Below are positions 23,850 through 31,228 of a DNA stretch of 41,291 nt, in pieces. Made by a program: the position numbers and the translations under genes. The stretch's first letter is position 1; the number at the start of each line of letters is the position of its first letter. Below the pieces are notes generated by a model. That model was not told the origin of the DNA. It saw only the letters and a program-made list of their open reading frames with translations, and searched no databases. Source of the DNA: Galactobacter valiniphilus (GTDB lineage Bacteria > Actinomycetota > Actinomycetes > Actinomycetales > Micrococcaceae); NCBI RefSeq assembly GCF_003575975.1, contig NZ_QQXK01000031.1, positions 1 through 41,291 of the forward strand. The letters run 5' to 3'.

Positions 23850-25124
23850 ATGACCGCCGTTCAGCCCCGCCCCTCGGTTGCGCCCGTGGGGACGGCCCCC
23901 GCTCCCGGCAGCCGCCAGACCGGCATCGCCGGCGCCGGCGACTCCCCCAAGAGCTGGAACATCGCCGAGGGCAGCCGGGACCTGCTCGGAGCGGCGGAGA
24001 TCCTGCCGGAGAACGAGCGCCAGCGACTCATCGAGATTGATGACTACCTGCAGGAGCACATCACGCACCAGTCCCTGGAGTTCTGGAACCGCGAGGAGTT
24101 CCCGCGGCACTGGCTTGAGGGGCTCGGGGAGCTGGGGCTCGGGCGGATCCAAACGGACGGGACGAGCCGCCTCTTCAAGGGCCTCGTCTACGCGGCGGTG
24201 GGGCGCGCCGACACCTCGCTGTGCGCGCTCGTCGGCATCCACAACGAGCTCATCGTGGGCATGATCGATCGGCTGGGTTCCGAGGAGCAGCGCGCCGAGT
24301 GGCTGCCGCGGCTGGAGGTCTTCGACGCGATCGGTTCCTTCGCGCTGACCGAGCCGGATCACGGCTCGGACGTGGCCGGCGGCCTGGCCACCACGGCGCG
24401 CCGCGAGGGAGACGAGTGGGTCATCGACGGAGCCAAGCGCTGGATCGGCGCCGGAACCATCGCCGACGTGGTGCTCACGTGGGCCAGGGACGTGGAGGAC
24501 GGCGTCATCAAGGCCTTCCTCATCCGCTCCGAGCTGCCAGGCTTCTCCGCGAGCAAGATCGAGAACAAGGTGGGGTTGCGGATCATGCAGAACGCCAACA
24601 TCGAGTTCGACGGCGTGCGGGTCGCCGAGGCGGACCGGCTCCCGGGCGGCGACGGCTTCGACAAGGCCAACGAGCTGCTCCTGGATTCCCGCGCGTGGGT
24701 GGGTTGGCAGGCCGTGGGCCTGGCGCACGCGGTGCTCGACGACGCACGCGCCTACTCGCTTTCTCGGCAGCAGTTTGAGAAGCCGCTGGCCAAGTTCCAG
24801 TTGGTGCAGCAGCAAATCGCCGACATCGCGGGGAACGCCACGGCGGCCATGGGCATGATGATCCAGATGGCCAGGCTGCAGGACGACGGGCGCCTCAAGA
24901 TGGCGCAGACGGCGATGGCGAAGGCGACAGCCACGCGGTTAACGCGCGCAGCGGTGGCGCTGAACCGCGACCTGCACGGAGGCAACGGCCTCGTCACCGA
25001 ACCGGGCCACCTGGCCTCGAAGCTCTGGGCGGACGCGGAGATCATCTTCACGTACGAGGGGACCTACTCGATCAATTCCCTCATCGTGGGGCGCGCGCTG
25101 ACGGGGGTCTCCGCGTTCGTGTGA
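23850..25124 (+). CDS. Acyl-CoA dehydrogenase
   Basis: A 424-residue FAD flavoenzyme of the acyl-CoA dehydrogenase family. The N-terminal helical domain is followed by the beta-domain motif FALTEPDHGSDVAGGLATTARR and by the C-terminal four-helix domain. Glu403 in IIFTYEGTYSINSLIVGRALTG is in the catalytic position seen in glutaryl-CoA dehydrogenase-type enzymes (YEGT). Next to mmsA, the hydrolase and mmsB, an isobutyryl-CoA dehydrogenase role is tempting, but the C-terminal motif is closer to the glutaryl-CoA/AidB-like branch. The ATG has AAAGGA six bases upstream. About 30 N-terminal residues are a Pro/Ala-rich extension. Confidence 0.87.
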   Translation: MTAVQPRPSVAPVGTAPAPGSRQTGIAGAGDSPKSWNIAEGSRDLLGAAEILPENERQRLIEIDDYLQEHITHQSLEFWNREEFPRHWLEGLGELGLGRIQTDGTSRLFKGLVYAAVGRADTSLCALVGIHNELIVGMIDRLGSEEQRAEWLPRLEVFDAIGSFALTEPDHGSDVAGGLATTARREGDEWVIDGAKRWIGAGTIADVVLTWARDVEDGVIKAFLIRSELPGFSASKIENKVGLRIMQNANIEFDGVRVAEADRLPGGDGFDKANELLLDSRAWVGWQAVGLAHAVLDDARAYSLSRQQFEKPLAKFQLVQQQIADIAGNATAAMGMMIQMARLQDDGRLKMAQTAMAKATATRLTRAAVALNRDLHGGNGLVTEPGHLASKLWADAEIIFTYEGTYSINSLIVGRALTGVSAFV

Positions 25125-25161
25125 CGTTCACGCGAGGTCATTCTCCGCACGGAGGGAAAGC

Positions 25162-25455
25162 TTGCTCCCACACCGCCGCCTTCTCAGCTTCGCCGAGGAC
25201 GCCACCAACGACCAGGTGCTGACCGACCTCAAGCGGTCCGCCGTCGTCTGCGACCGCGGGGACACCCAAGACTCCGCGCTGCTCGCGGGCCAGAAGGGGA
25301 TGGCCCAGGCCGCCCAGGATGCGGCCAATCAGAAGCTGCGCGTGCAGACCAAGGCAGAACGGAGCGAGAAGCGCGGGGAGCGGTGCGTGGCGTGCGCCGG
25401 GTGCACCCGGTCGCTCCGCTCGAACTTCGGAACCATGCAGAACACCTGTACCTGA
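25162..25455 (+). CDS. Possible small hypothetical protein (97 aa)
   Basis: A TTG-initiated frame with GGAGGG six bases upstream. The first 75 residues are plausible, charged and helical (SFAEDATNDQVLTDLKRSAVVCDRGD, AAQDAANQKLRVQTKAERSEKR). The C-terminal 20 residues hold CVACAGC and then random-looking sequence. I recognise no family. It lies in the 560-bp gap between the dehydrogenase and the pilus locus and could be a fragment of a decayed gene. Only the ribosome site and length argue for it. Confidence 0.25.
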   Translation: MLPHRRLLSFAEDATNDQVLTDLKRSAVVCDRGDTQDSALLAGQKGMAQAAQDAANQKLRVQTKAERSEKRGERCVACAGCTRSLRSNFGTMQNTCT

Positions 25456-25560
25456 GTGACGGTGAGAGCCGTACGTGCCCTCCGGGTCGGGCCCGAGAGA
25501 CTACTACAAGGGTGAGCACGACCACTCTCTAAGTGAGCGCCACCCATGCGGAGTCGGTGC

Positions 25561-25660
25561 TATGATTTCGGGAGCCGAAACGCCCGGGGAATCGAGGGAA
25601 CCGATTCTCCTGCGCCAGTGAATCGTTGGGGAACGATCACTTTCACGCGACTCTGCACGT
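25561..25660 (+). promoter_or_regulatory. Predicted promoter and structured leader of the pilus locus
   Basis: TATGAT (25561-25566) is a good -10, though no clear -35 lies 16-18 bp upstream. The leader then contains CGGGAGCCGAAACGCCCGGGG and two tandem small inverted repeats, GAATCGAGGGAACCGATTC (about 25589-25607) and GTGAATCGTTGGGGAACGATCAC (25618-25640). I recognise no riboswitch class. The tandem GAATCG-type repeats could be a regulator site or an RNA structure. Confidence 0.4.
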
Positions 25661-25686
25661 CATCTCATCCATGAATCGGTGTTTTC

Positions 25687-28308
25687 ATGCCTCAGAGCAT
25701 CTTAGGATCCACGCGCCCTCCTCGCTCCTGGCGGGCGGCGCTCACCTCCGTCGCCATTGCCGTAACCGGCTTGGTGCCGGTGGCGGCCGGCGTCATCGTC
25801 GACGTGGCCGCCGCGCCTAGCGCGCAGGCGGCCGATGCGTTCTCATGCTCGCCCGGGACGATCTACGGCGTGACGTCGCCGGCGACCCGACCGCTGAGCG
25901 CGAGCGGGATGTACAAGGCCCTCACCACAGCGGGGACGGCCGTGATCAGCCCCCTGACGGGGCCGTCCTCGCTCCCCGGCCTCAGCGACTACGCCGGCGC
26001 CGGCAACCTAAACGGTCTAGCCCTCGATCTCACGGGCGCGAACGCGTATGCGTTCTTCCGCTACCAATCCATTGATTCGAACTACAAATTCCGATCCGCC
26101 AGGTACTCGACCGCAACGGATACCTGGAGCTGGATCGGTGGAACCACCACCACCTCCGTCGCATCGAGCCTCATCGCAGGCGCCGTTTCCCCCTCCACGG
26201 GCTCGTACATGGTGGGCGGCTACACCAAACCTGCGGGACAAACCAACTACTTCTTCACGCTCTTCAGCGTCAATGTGAGCACCGGTGCCGCCACCCAGCT
26301 CGGATCCTTCGACACCGGCCAAGGCACCAACGCCCTCAACGGCGACATCGTCTTCGACCGCGCGGGCAACCTGTACATCTTGGGAGCCGAGAACACCACG
26401 AGCACCACGAAGATCTGGATGCTTCCTGCCGCCGATCTGGCCAACGCCACCGCCGCCGCCAACGCCTCTGCCGTCCTCCCGGTCAAGGCACAGACGACAT
26501 CCAGCATTCCCGTGGCCGCCTACAATGGCCTGGCCTTCGACGCCGACGGCACGGTGGTCCTGGGCACCGGCTCTGAGCTGTCGCGCTACGACCCCTCAAC
26601 CTGGCAGGCAGCCACTACCAATCCGATGGCCATCAGCGGGACGGCACTTGTCAACAGCACGGACCTCGCCTCTTGCGCGATGCCCCCGACTCTCTCGGTG
26701 CGCAAGAACATCGAGGGCCGCGTCGCCGCAAGCGATCAGTTCACGCTGAGCGTGAATCGCCGTGGCAACACCAGTGCGGGTGTGACACTGAGCGCCACGA
26801 CCTCCGGTGCAGCGACAGGCCTCCAGACGGCACAGACCGGCCCGGCGCCCGTTGCCGCCGGCGGCACCTACGACTTCCGCGAGGTCATGGCCGCAGGTTC
26901 TGCCACCACCGCGGCCAATCTGCCCCGCGACTACATCGCCACCTCCTCGTGCACGGCCGACTACGGCGACGGCGAGGGCCCACAGGCGCTGGGCACCGTC
27001 ATGAATGGCACCACCGGTTCCGTCACCATGCCCACGCTGGCTTCCTTGCAGGCCGGCCAGAAGTCCCCCGCCGTGGTGTGCACTGTGACGAACACCCCGT
27101 CCACCGCGGACCTGACGGTCGCCAAGACGTGGTCCGTCACCTCCAACGGCAAGACCACCACCTACGCCGACGGCAAGCAGCCCGCGGGTCTCACCGCGGC
27201 GCTGAGCCTGGACACAGGAGCCGGGGCCGCGCAGGTTGCCTGGGGGACCAGGGTCACCGGGCTGAAGGCCGGCCAGAAGGTTGCCGTGTCGGAGAAGACC
27301 ACCATCGACACGAGCCTGCCCGGCTGCAAGCTCATCTCTTCACAGCTCACCTCGTTCAACTCCGCGACCTTGGCGAGCAATGTCCCGACGTCGCTGACCA
27401 TGATCGGCGGCAGCAACACCGCCACGGTCACGAATGCCGTCACCTGCGACACCACTCTGACCCTGAACAAGAAGGTGGTGGGTGGCACCGCCGATCCCGC
27501 CGCCTGGACGCTCACCGCGAAGACCTCCGGCGATACGACCGCGCTGACCGGCTCCACGGGCAAAACCGGCTCTGTGGTCCCCGGCACCGTCTATCAACTC
27601 GCCGAGAGCGGTGGCGATGCTCGCTACGTGCAGGACGATGTCCGCACTGCTGCGGAGTCCACGACCTCCCCGCTGGCGAGCGGCTCCTGGCAGTGCAAGG
27701 CCGTGGACGCCAACGGGGCCACGGTCGCCGACGGCGTCGGAGCTCGTGACGGGCTCAACGGCACCGTCACACCGAAGCTCGGCCAGACGATCGACTGCAC
27801 CGCGACCAACCGCACCGCGTTCCTCACGATCCTGAAAGTCGTGGAGAACGTGAACGGCACCGGAACGGCGACGCCTGGTGACTGGAAGCTCACTGCCACT
27901 CCCGCCGCAGCCGGACTGACCCCGAGCACCGTGACGGGCTCCGCCACGTCGTCGGCCGCCAACAAGATTCAGGTCCGCCCGGGCTCCGGCTATTCGCTGA
28001 GCGAGGCCGGCGTGGGCGGGTACATCAATCGGGCTGTGCAGAAATTCACCGGCACCGATCCCACCAACGTTGCCCAGCTGGCGAACGACGCCAACTGGAC
28101 CACGGTGGCCGACCCACGGGCCGCCGTCTCCGTGGCGGCGGACGGCCAGGCTGTGTACCGCTTCATCAACCGCGACGCGCAAGCGTTTGCCCTTCCGCTG
28201 ACCGGCGGCTCCGGGGCTTCCCCGTACCTGATCGTCGGTTCGATTGTCGTTGCTCTGGCCCTAGGAACGGCCTGGCGACGACGCAGGTCCCAGCGCTCCA
28301 AGCGCTGA
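25687..28308 (+). CDS. LPXTG-anchored surface protein, probable pilus tip adhesin
   Basis: An 873-residue secreted protein. Its signal peptide is residues 1 to about 48, with cleavage after AQA. Residues about 50-335 are a beta-rich region with repeated NGLA(L/F)D and NLYILG-type blades, resembling a beta-propeller. Three or more repeats in about 340-825 (LSVRKNIEGRV, LTVAKTWSVTS, LTLNKKVVGGT, LTILKVVENVN) look like prealbumin/Ig-like stalk modules. The sorting signal is LPLTG at 836, a hydrophobic stretch and RRRR. It precedes the backbone pilin and the class C sortase, so it is the likely tip or minor pilin. No strong ribosome site precedes ATG 25687. Confidence 0.85.
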   Translation: MPQSILGSTRPPRSWRAALTSVAIAVTGLVPVAAGVIVDVAAAPSAQAADAFSCSPGTIYGVTSPATRPLSASGMYKALTTAGTAVISPLTGPSSLPGLSDYAGAGNLNGLALDLTGANAYAFFRYQSIDSNYKFRSARYSTATDTWSWIGGTTTTSVASSLIAGAVSPSTGSYMVGGYTKPAGQTNYFFTLFSVNVSTGAATQLGSFDTGQGTNALNGDIVFDRAGNLYILGAENTTSTTKIWMLPAADLANATAAANASAVLPVKAQTTSSIPVAAYNGLAFDADGTVVLGTGSELSRYDPSTWQAATTNPMAISGTALVNSTDLASCAMPPTLSVRKNIEGRVAASDQFTLSVNRRGNTSAGVTLSATTSGAATGLQTAQTGPAPVAAGGTYDFREVMAAGSATTAANLPRDYIATSSCTADYGDGEGPQALGTVMNGTTGSVTMPTLASLQAGQKSPAVVCTVTNTPSTADLTVAKTWSVTSNGKTTTYADGKQPAGLTAALSLDTGAGAAQVAWGTRVTGLKAGQKVAVSEKTTIDTSLPGCKLISSQLTSFNSATLASNVPTSLTMIGGSNTATVTNAVTCDTTLTLNKKVVGGTADPAAWTLTAKTSGDTTALTGSTGKTGSVVPGTVYQLAESGGDARYVQDDVRTAAESTTSPLASGSWQCKAVDANGATVADGVGARDGLNGTVTPKLGQTIDCTATNRTAFLTILKVVENVNGTGTATPGDWKLTATPAAAGLTPSTVTGSATSSAANKIQVRPGSGYSLSEAGVGGYINRAVQKFTGTDPTNVAQLANDANWTTVADPRAAVSVAADGQAVYRFINRDAQAFALPLTGGSGASPYLIVGSIVVALALGTAWRRRRSQRSKR

Positions 28309-28401
28309 CAAGTCACCACCTCAAGCCCAGGGGTGGTGCGGCGACGGACCTGCTCCGCCGGCCGAGTGCCACAACCCTGTCAACCACCAGAAAGAGACAC
28401 C

Positions 28402-29793
28402 ATGAAGTCATCGCTTCACCGCCGCAACCGCGGCCTGCGGGGCACCCTGGCGGCCCTCGGCGCGGCCGTGCTCGGCTCCGCCCTCGCGCTCGGCACGGCC
28501 GCTCCGGCCCACGCTGCGCAGAACATCGACCCGAATGCCAAGGGCTCCATCACGGTGCACAAGTTCGAGGAGCCGGTGACCCCCACGGGCCTGGCCCACG
28601 ACGGTACGCAGCAGACCACTGCGGGGCTGACCCCCATCCAGGGCGTCACCTTCCAGGTGCAGAAGGTCAACGTCGACCTGACCGACTCCACCAAGTGGCA
28701 GGGACTCGAGAACTACACCGTGGCCCAGGCGCAGGCGAACCTCACCGGCACGCCCACCTCGGTCGTCACCGACGCCGCGGGCACCGCCGCCTTCCCCAAC
28801 CTCACTGTTGGCCTCTACCTCGTGACCGAGACCGCCGCCCCGAGCAAGGTCGTCCAGAAGTCGGCGCCGTTCCTCGTCACCATCCCGCTCTCGGTGAAGA
28901 ACGACTGGCTCTACGACGTCCACGCGTACCCGAAGAACACGGTCTCCAGCGTGAGCAAGGCCATCGATGACACCAAGGCGAACATCATCGGCGACCCGAT
29001 CTCGTTCACCCTGACCGCCAAGGTCCCGAACCTGCCGGCCGCCCAGGCCCTCACGGCCTTCGGCTTTGTCGACACCATCGATTCCCGCCTGACGTACCAG
29101 AACGCCACCGTCACGGTGGCGGGCCTGACCCTGGCCGCCGCGGACTACACCATCACGGCCGGCCCGAACTTTAAGGTCGACTTCAGCGCCTCCGGTCTCG
29201 CCAAGCTCAAGACCGTCCAGGGCGCCGACGTGAAGGTCGTCATCAACACCGTCATCAACTCCATCGGCGACGGCACCATCAAGAACAAGACCCAGCTCTA
29301 CGTCAACGACCCCAAGAACCTGGTGGACTCCAACGAGGTCTCCACCCCCTGGGGCGCCCTGAAGATCACCAAGGTCCAGAAGGCCGACACCACCAAGACG
29401 CTGGCCGGCGCCGAATTTGAGATCTACGCAACGGACGCCGCCGGTAACAAGACCGGCAACGCCCTCGTGAACCCGAAGACGGGTACCACCAAGTTCACGA
29501 CCGGCACCGACGGCACCGTGAGCGTTGACGGCCTCAAGGTCGGCAAGTACATCGTCATCGAGACGAAGGCGCCGCTCGGCTACAAGCTGGATTCCACGCA
29601 GCGCCCCGTCACGATCGTGGCCGGCTCGACCGCCACGCCGGTGCAGCTGCAGGTGACCAACGACCAGGTGCCGCCATTCGAGCTGCCGCTGACCGGTTCC
29701 ACCGGCATCGCGCTGTTCGTGGGCGTGGGCGTGGCGCTCATCGCCGCCTCGTTCCTGCTCGCCGCGGTGCGCCGCCGTCAGCAGCGCGCCTGA
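28402..29793 (+). CDS. Major pilin, SpaH/EbpB-type backbone subunit
   Basis: A 463-residue LPXTG pilin. The signal peptide ends at about residue 38 (AHA). The pilin motif YPKN is at 176-179, and Lys178 is the residue sortase joins to the next subunit's Thr. Fimbrial isopeptide and Cna-B-like domains follow. E-box-like motifs are LVTETAAP (Glu144) and IETKAPLGY (Glu387), which usually promote internal Lys-Asn isopeptide bonds. The sorting signal is LPLTG at 428-432 with a hydrophobic helix and RRRQQR. ATG 28402 follows AAAGAG; the 23 codons upstream lack a ribosome site. It lies between the tip protein and the sortase. Confidence 0.93.
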   Translation: MKSSLHRRNRGLRGTLAALGAAVLGSALALGTAAPAHAAQNIDPNAKGSITVHKFEEPVTPTGLAHDGTQQTTAGLTPIQGVTFQVQKVNVDLTDSTKWQGLENYTVAQAQANLTGTPTSVVTDAAGTAAFPNLTVGLYLVTETAAPSKVVQKSAPFLVTIPLSVKNDWLYDVHAYPKNTVSSVSKAIDDTKANIIGDPISFTLTAKVPNLPAAQALTAFGFVDTIDSRLTYQNATVTVAGLTLAAADYTITAGPNFKVDFSASGLAKLKTVQGADVKVVINTVINSIGDGTIKNKTQLYVNDPKNLVDSNEVSTPWGALKITKVQKADTTKTLAGAEFEIYATDAAGNKTGNALVNPKTGTTKFTTGTDGTVSVDGLKVGKYIVIETKAPLGYKLDSTQRPVTIVAGSTATPVQLQVTNDQVPPFELPLTGSTGIALFVGVGVALIAASFLLAAVRRRQQRA

Positions 29794-29800
29794 CCCCGTC

Positions 29801-29822
29801 GGGCCCCGCTTCGGCGGGGCCC
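29801..29822 (+). terminator. Hairpin after the backbone pilin gene
   Basis: GGGCCCCGC (29801-29809) and GCGGGGCCC (29814-29822) form a 9-bp stem closed by a TTCG tetraloop, eight bases after the pilin stop. As a partial terminator it would let far more pilin than sortase be made. Confidence 0.65.
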
Positions 29823-29831
29823 CGGCAAGCA

Positions 29832-29867
29832 CCCGCGGCCGGGTGAGGGGGATCCCCCGGCCGCGGG
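29832..29867 (+). terminator. Second hairpin between pilin and sortase genes
   Basis: CCCGCGGCCGGG (29832-29843) and CCCGGCCGCGGG (29856-29867) form a perfect 12-bp stem with a 12-nt loop, directly after the first hairpin. Tandem hairpins make strong attenuation between pilin and sortase likely. Confidence 0.6.
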
Positions 29868-29924
29868 CCTCGCCTCCCCCGCGCGGCGGTGGCGAGGACA
29901 ACGGAGGACAGCAGAAGGACACGC

Positions 29925-31160
29925 TTGAGCATCATCGACGCTCCGCAGCCCGTCGCCGCCGCACCCACCCGGGGGCGGCGGCGTTCGGGCGTGTCCGCGT
30001 GGTTCACGGCGCTGCTGCTCGTGGTCGGCTCGCTCGTGATCCTCTACCCCTCCGCCGCGTCCTGGTTCAGCTCGGTGCTCCAGGCGCAGGAGGCGGATCG
30101 CTACGTCGACGCGGTGCAGGGCCTCACCCCCGATTCCCGCGATGTCGCGCTCGGCGAGGCCGAGCAGTACAACGCCACCCTGGCCTCCGGCGAGCGCGTG
30201 GTTGACCCCTTCGCCTCTCCTGACGCCAAGACCGTCAAGACCAACGACCCGTATTGGTCGCTGCTTGACCCCTCGGACGACGGGATCATGGCGCGCCTGC
30301 GTGTGCCGTCCATCGACGTGAACCTGCCGGTCTACCACGGCACGGGCTCGGACATCCTGCGCGACGGCATCGGGCATCTGCAGGGGACGGCCCTTCCCGT
30401 GGGCGGCGCCGGCACGCACGCCGTCCTCACGGGCCACCGCGGGCTGCCGGAGGCCACGCTCTTCACACACCTCGACAAGCTCGCCAAGGGCGACATGGTC
30501 TACATCGACGTCCTGGGCCGCACGCTCGCCTACCGGGTCACGACGAGCGAGGTCACGCTCCCCACGCAGACCGACACGCTGCGCCCGCAGCTGGGCCGCG
30601 ACCTCATCACCCTCATCACGTGCACGCCGATTGGCGTGAACTCCCACCGTATCCTCGTCACCGCCGAGCGCGTGACGCCCACCCCGCCGGCCGCCTCCGT
30701 GGTGAAGACCGCGGTGGGCTTCCCGTGGTGGATGCTCATCCTCGGCGGCGTGCTGCTCGCCGCCACCGTGTACTTGCTCCTCGCCAAGCGTTCGGAGCGC
30801 CGCAAGGCGGCGCGGGAGGCCCTGCCCGACGACGCTGCGGCCGGGCCGGGCGCGCCCGTCTCGTCCGCGCGGCCCGCCTCCCCCGGCCCGGTTGCCTCGG
30901 CGGGGCGTCCCTCGGCGCCGACCGGCCGCCCCGCGGCGAGCGGGGAGGAGTTCCCGGTGGCGAGCGCCTACCCGCCGATCCTTCCGCCGCCGAGCCGCCA
31001 CGCGGCGTCGGGCACGCCCCGCCCCATGCCAAGCACGGCGGACGGGCGGGCCGCCGACCGCCCGGCGCGTTCGGTGCGCGGCGCGGCGCGGCGCCGCCGC
31101 GACGTGGAGGAGGCGGACCTCGCCGCCCTGCTGCGCTGGGACGAGCCGGGCGCCACGTGA
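29925..31160 (+). CDS. Class C (pilus-assembling) sortase
   Basis: A 411-residue membrane cysteine transpeptidase. An N-terminal membrane helix is followed by the class C lid motif DPF (94-96), the YWSLLDPSDDGIMARLRVPSI region, the catalytic His171 in LTGHRG, Cys233 in LITCTP and Arg242 in NSHRILV. A C-terminal membrane helix (WWMLILGGVLLAATVYLLLA) and a long Pro/Ala-rich cytosolic tail follow. It polymerises the upstream LPLTG proteins. I prefer TTG 29925, with AAGGA five bases upstream, over GTG 29889, which has none. The tail is unusually long and contains a HAASG copy of the repeat (30997-31016). Confidence 0.92.
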   Translation: MSIIDAPQPVAAAPTRGRRRSGVSAWFTALLLVVGSLVILYPSAASWFSSVLQAQEADRYVDAVQGLTPDSRDVALGEAEQYNATLASGERVVDPFASPDAKTVKTNDPYWSLLDPSDDGIMARLRVPSIDVNLPVYHGTGSDILRDGIGHLQGTALPVGGAGTHAVLTGHRGLPEATLFTHLDKLAKGDMVYIDVLGRTLAYRVTTSEVTLPTQTDTLRPQLGRDLITLITCTPIGVNSHRILVTAERVTPTPPAASVVKTAVGFPWWMLILGGVLLAATVYLLLAKRSERRKAAREALPDDAAAGPGAPVSSARPASPGPVASAGRPSAPTGRPAASGEEFPVASAYPPILPPPSRHAASGTPRPMPSTADGRAADRPARSVRGAARRRRDVEEADLAALLRWDEPGAT

Positions 31161-31165
31161 CGCGC

Positions 31166-31210
31166 GAGGGGCCCGACGCCGCGTGGTAACCACGCGCCGT
31201 CGGGCCCCTC
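31166..31210. terminator. 22-bp-stem hairpin between convergent genes
   Basis: Arms 31166-31187 and 31189-31210 pair at 21 of 22 positions around a single base. The core is GGCCCGACGCCGCGTGG / CCACGCGCCGTCGGGCC. It begins five bases after the sortase stop and ends 18 bases before the GH92 remnant's stop. It is a two-armed copy of the CCACRCGSCGTCGGGCA family. Confidence 0.7.
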
Positions 31211-31228
31211 CCGTGTGGGCCGGCCCGC

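Noticed and set aside
25561-25640. A ydaO-type (c-di-AMP) or c-di-GMP riboswitch
   Set aside because: Only short G-rich similarities (GGGAGCC, GTGAATC) are present; the conserved cores of these classes are not found by eye.
25687-31160. The pilus locus as a recently acquired island
   Set aside because: Base composition is only slightly lower than its surroundings, and no integrase, att repeats or tRNA flank it, so transfer is not supported by what can be seen.
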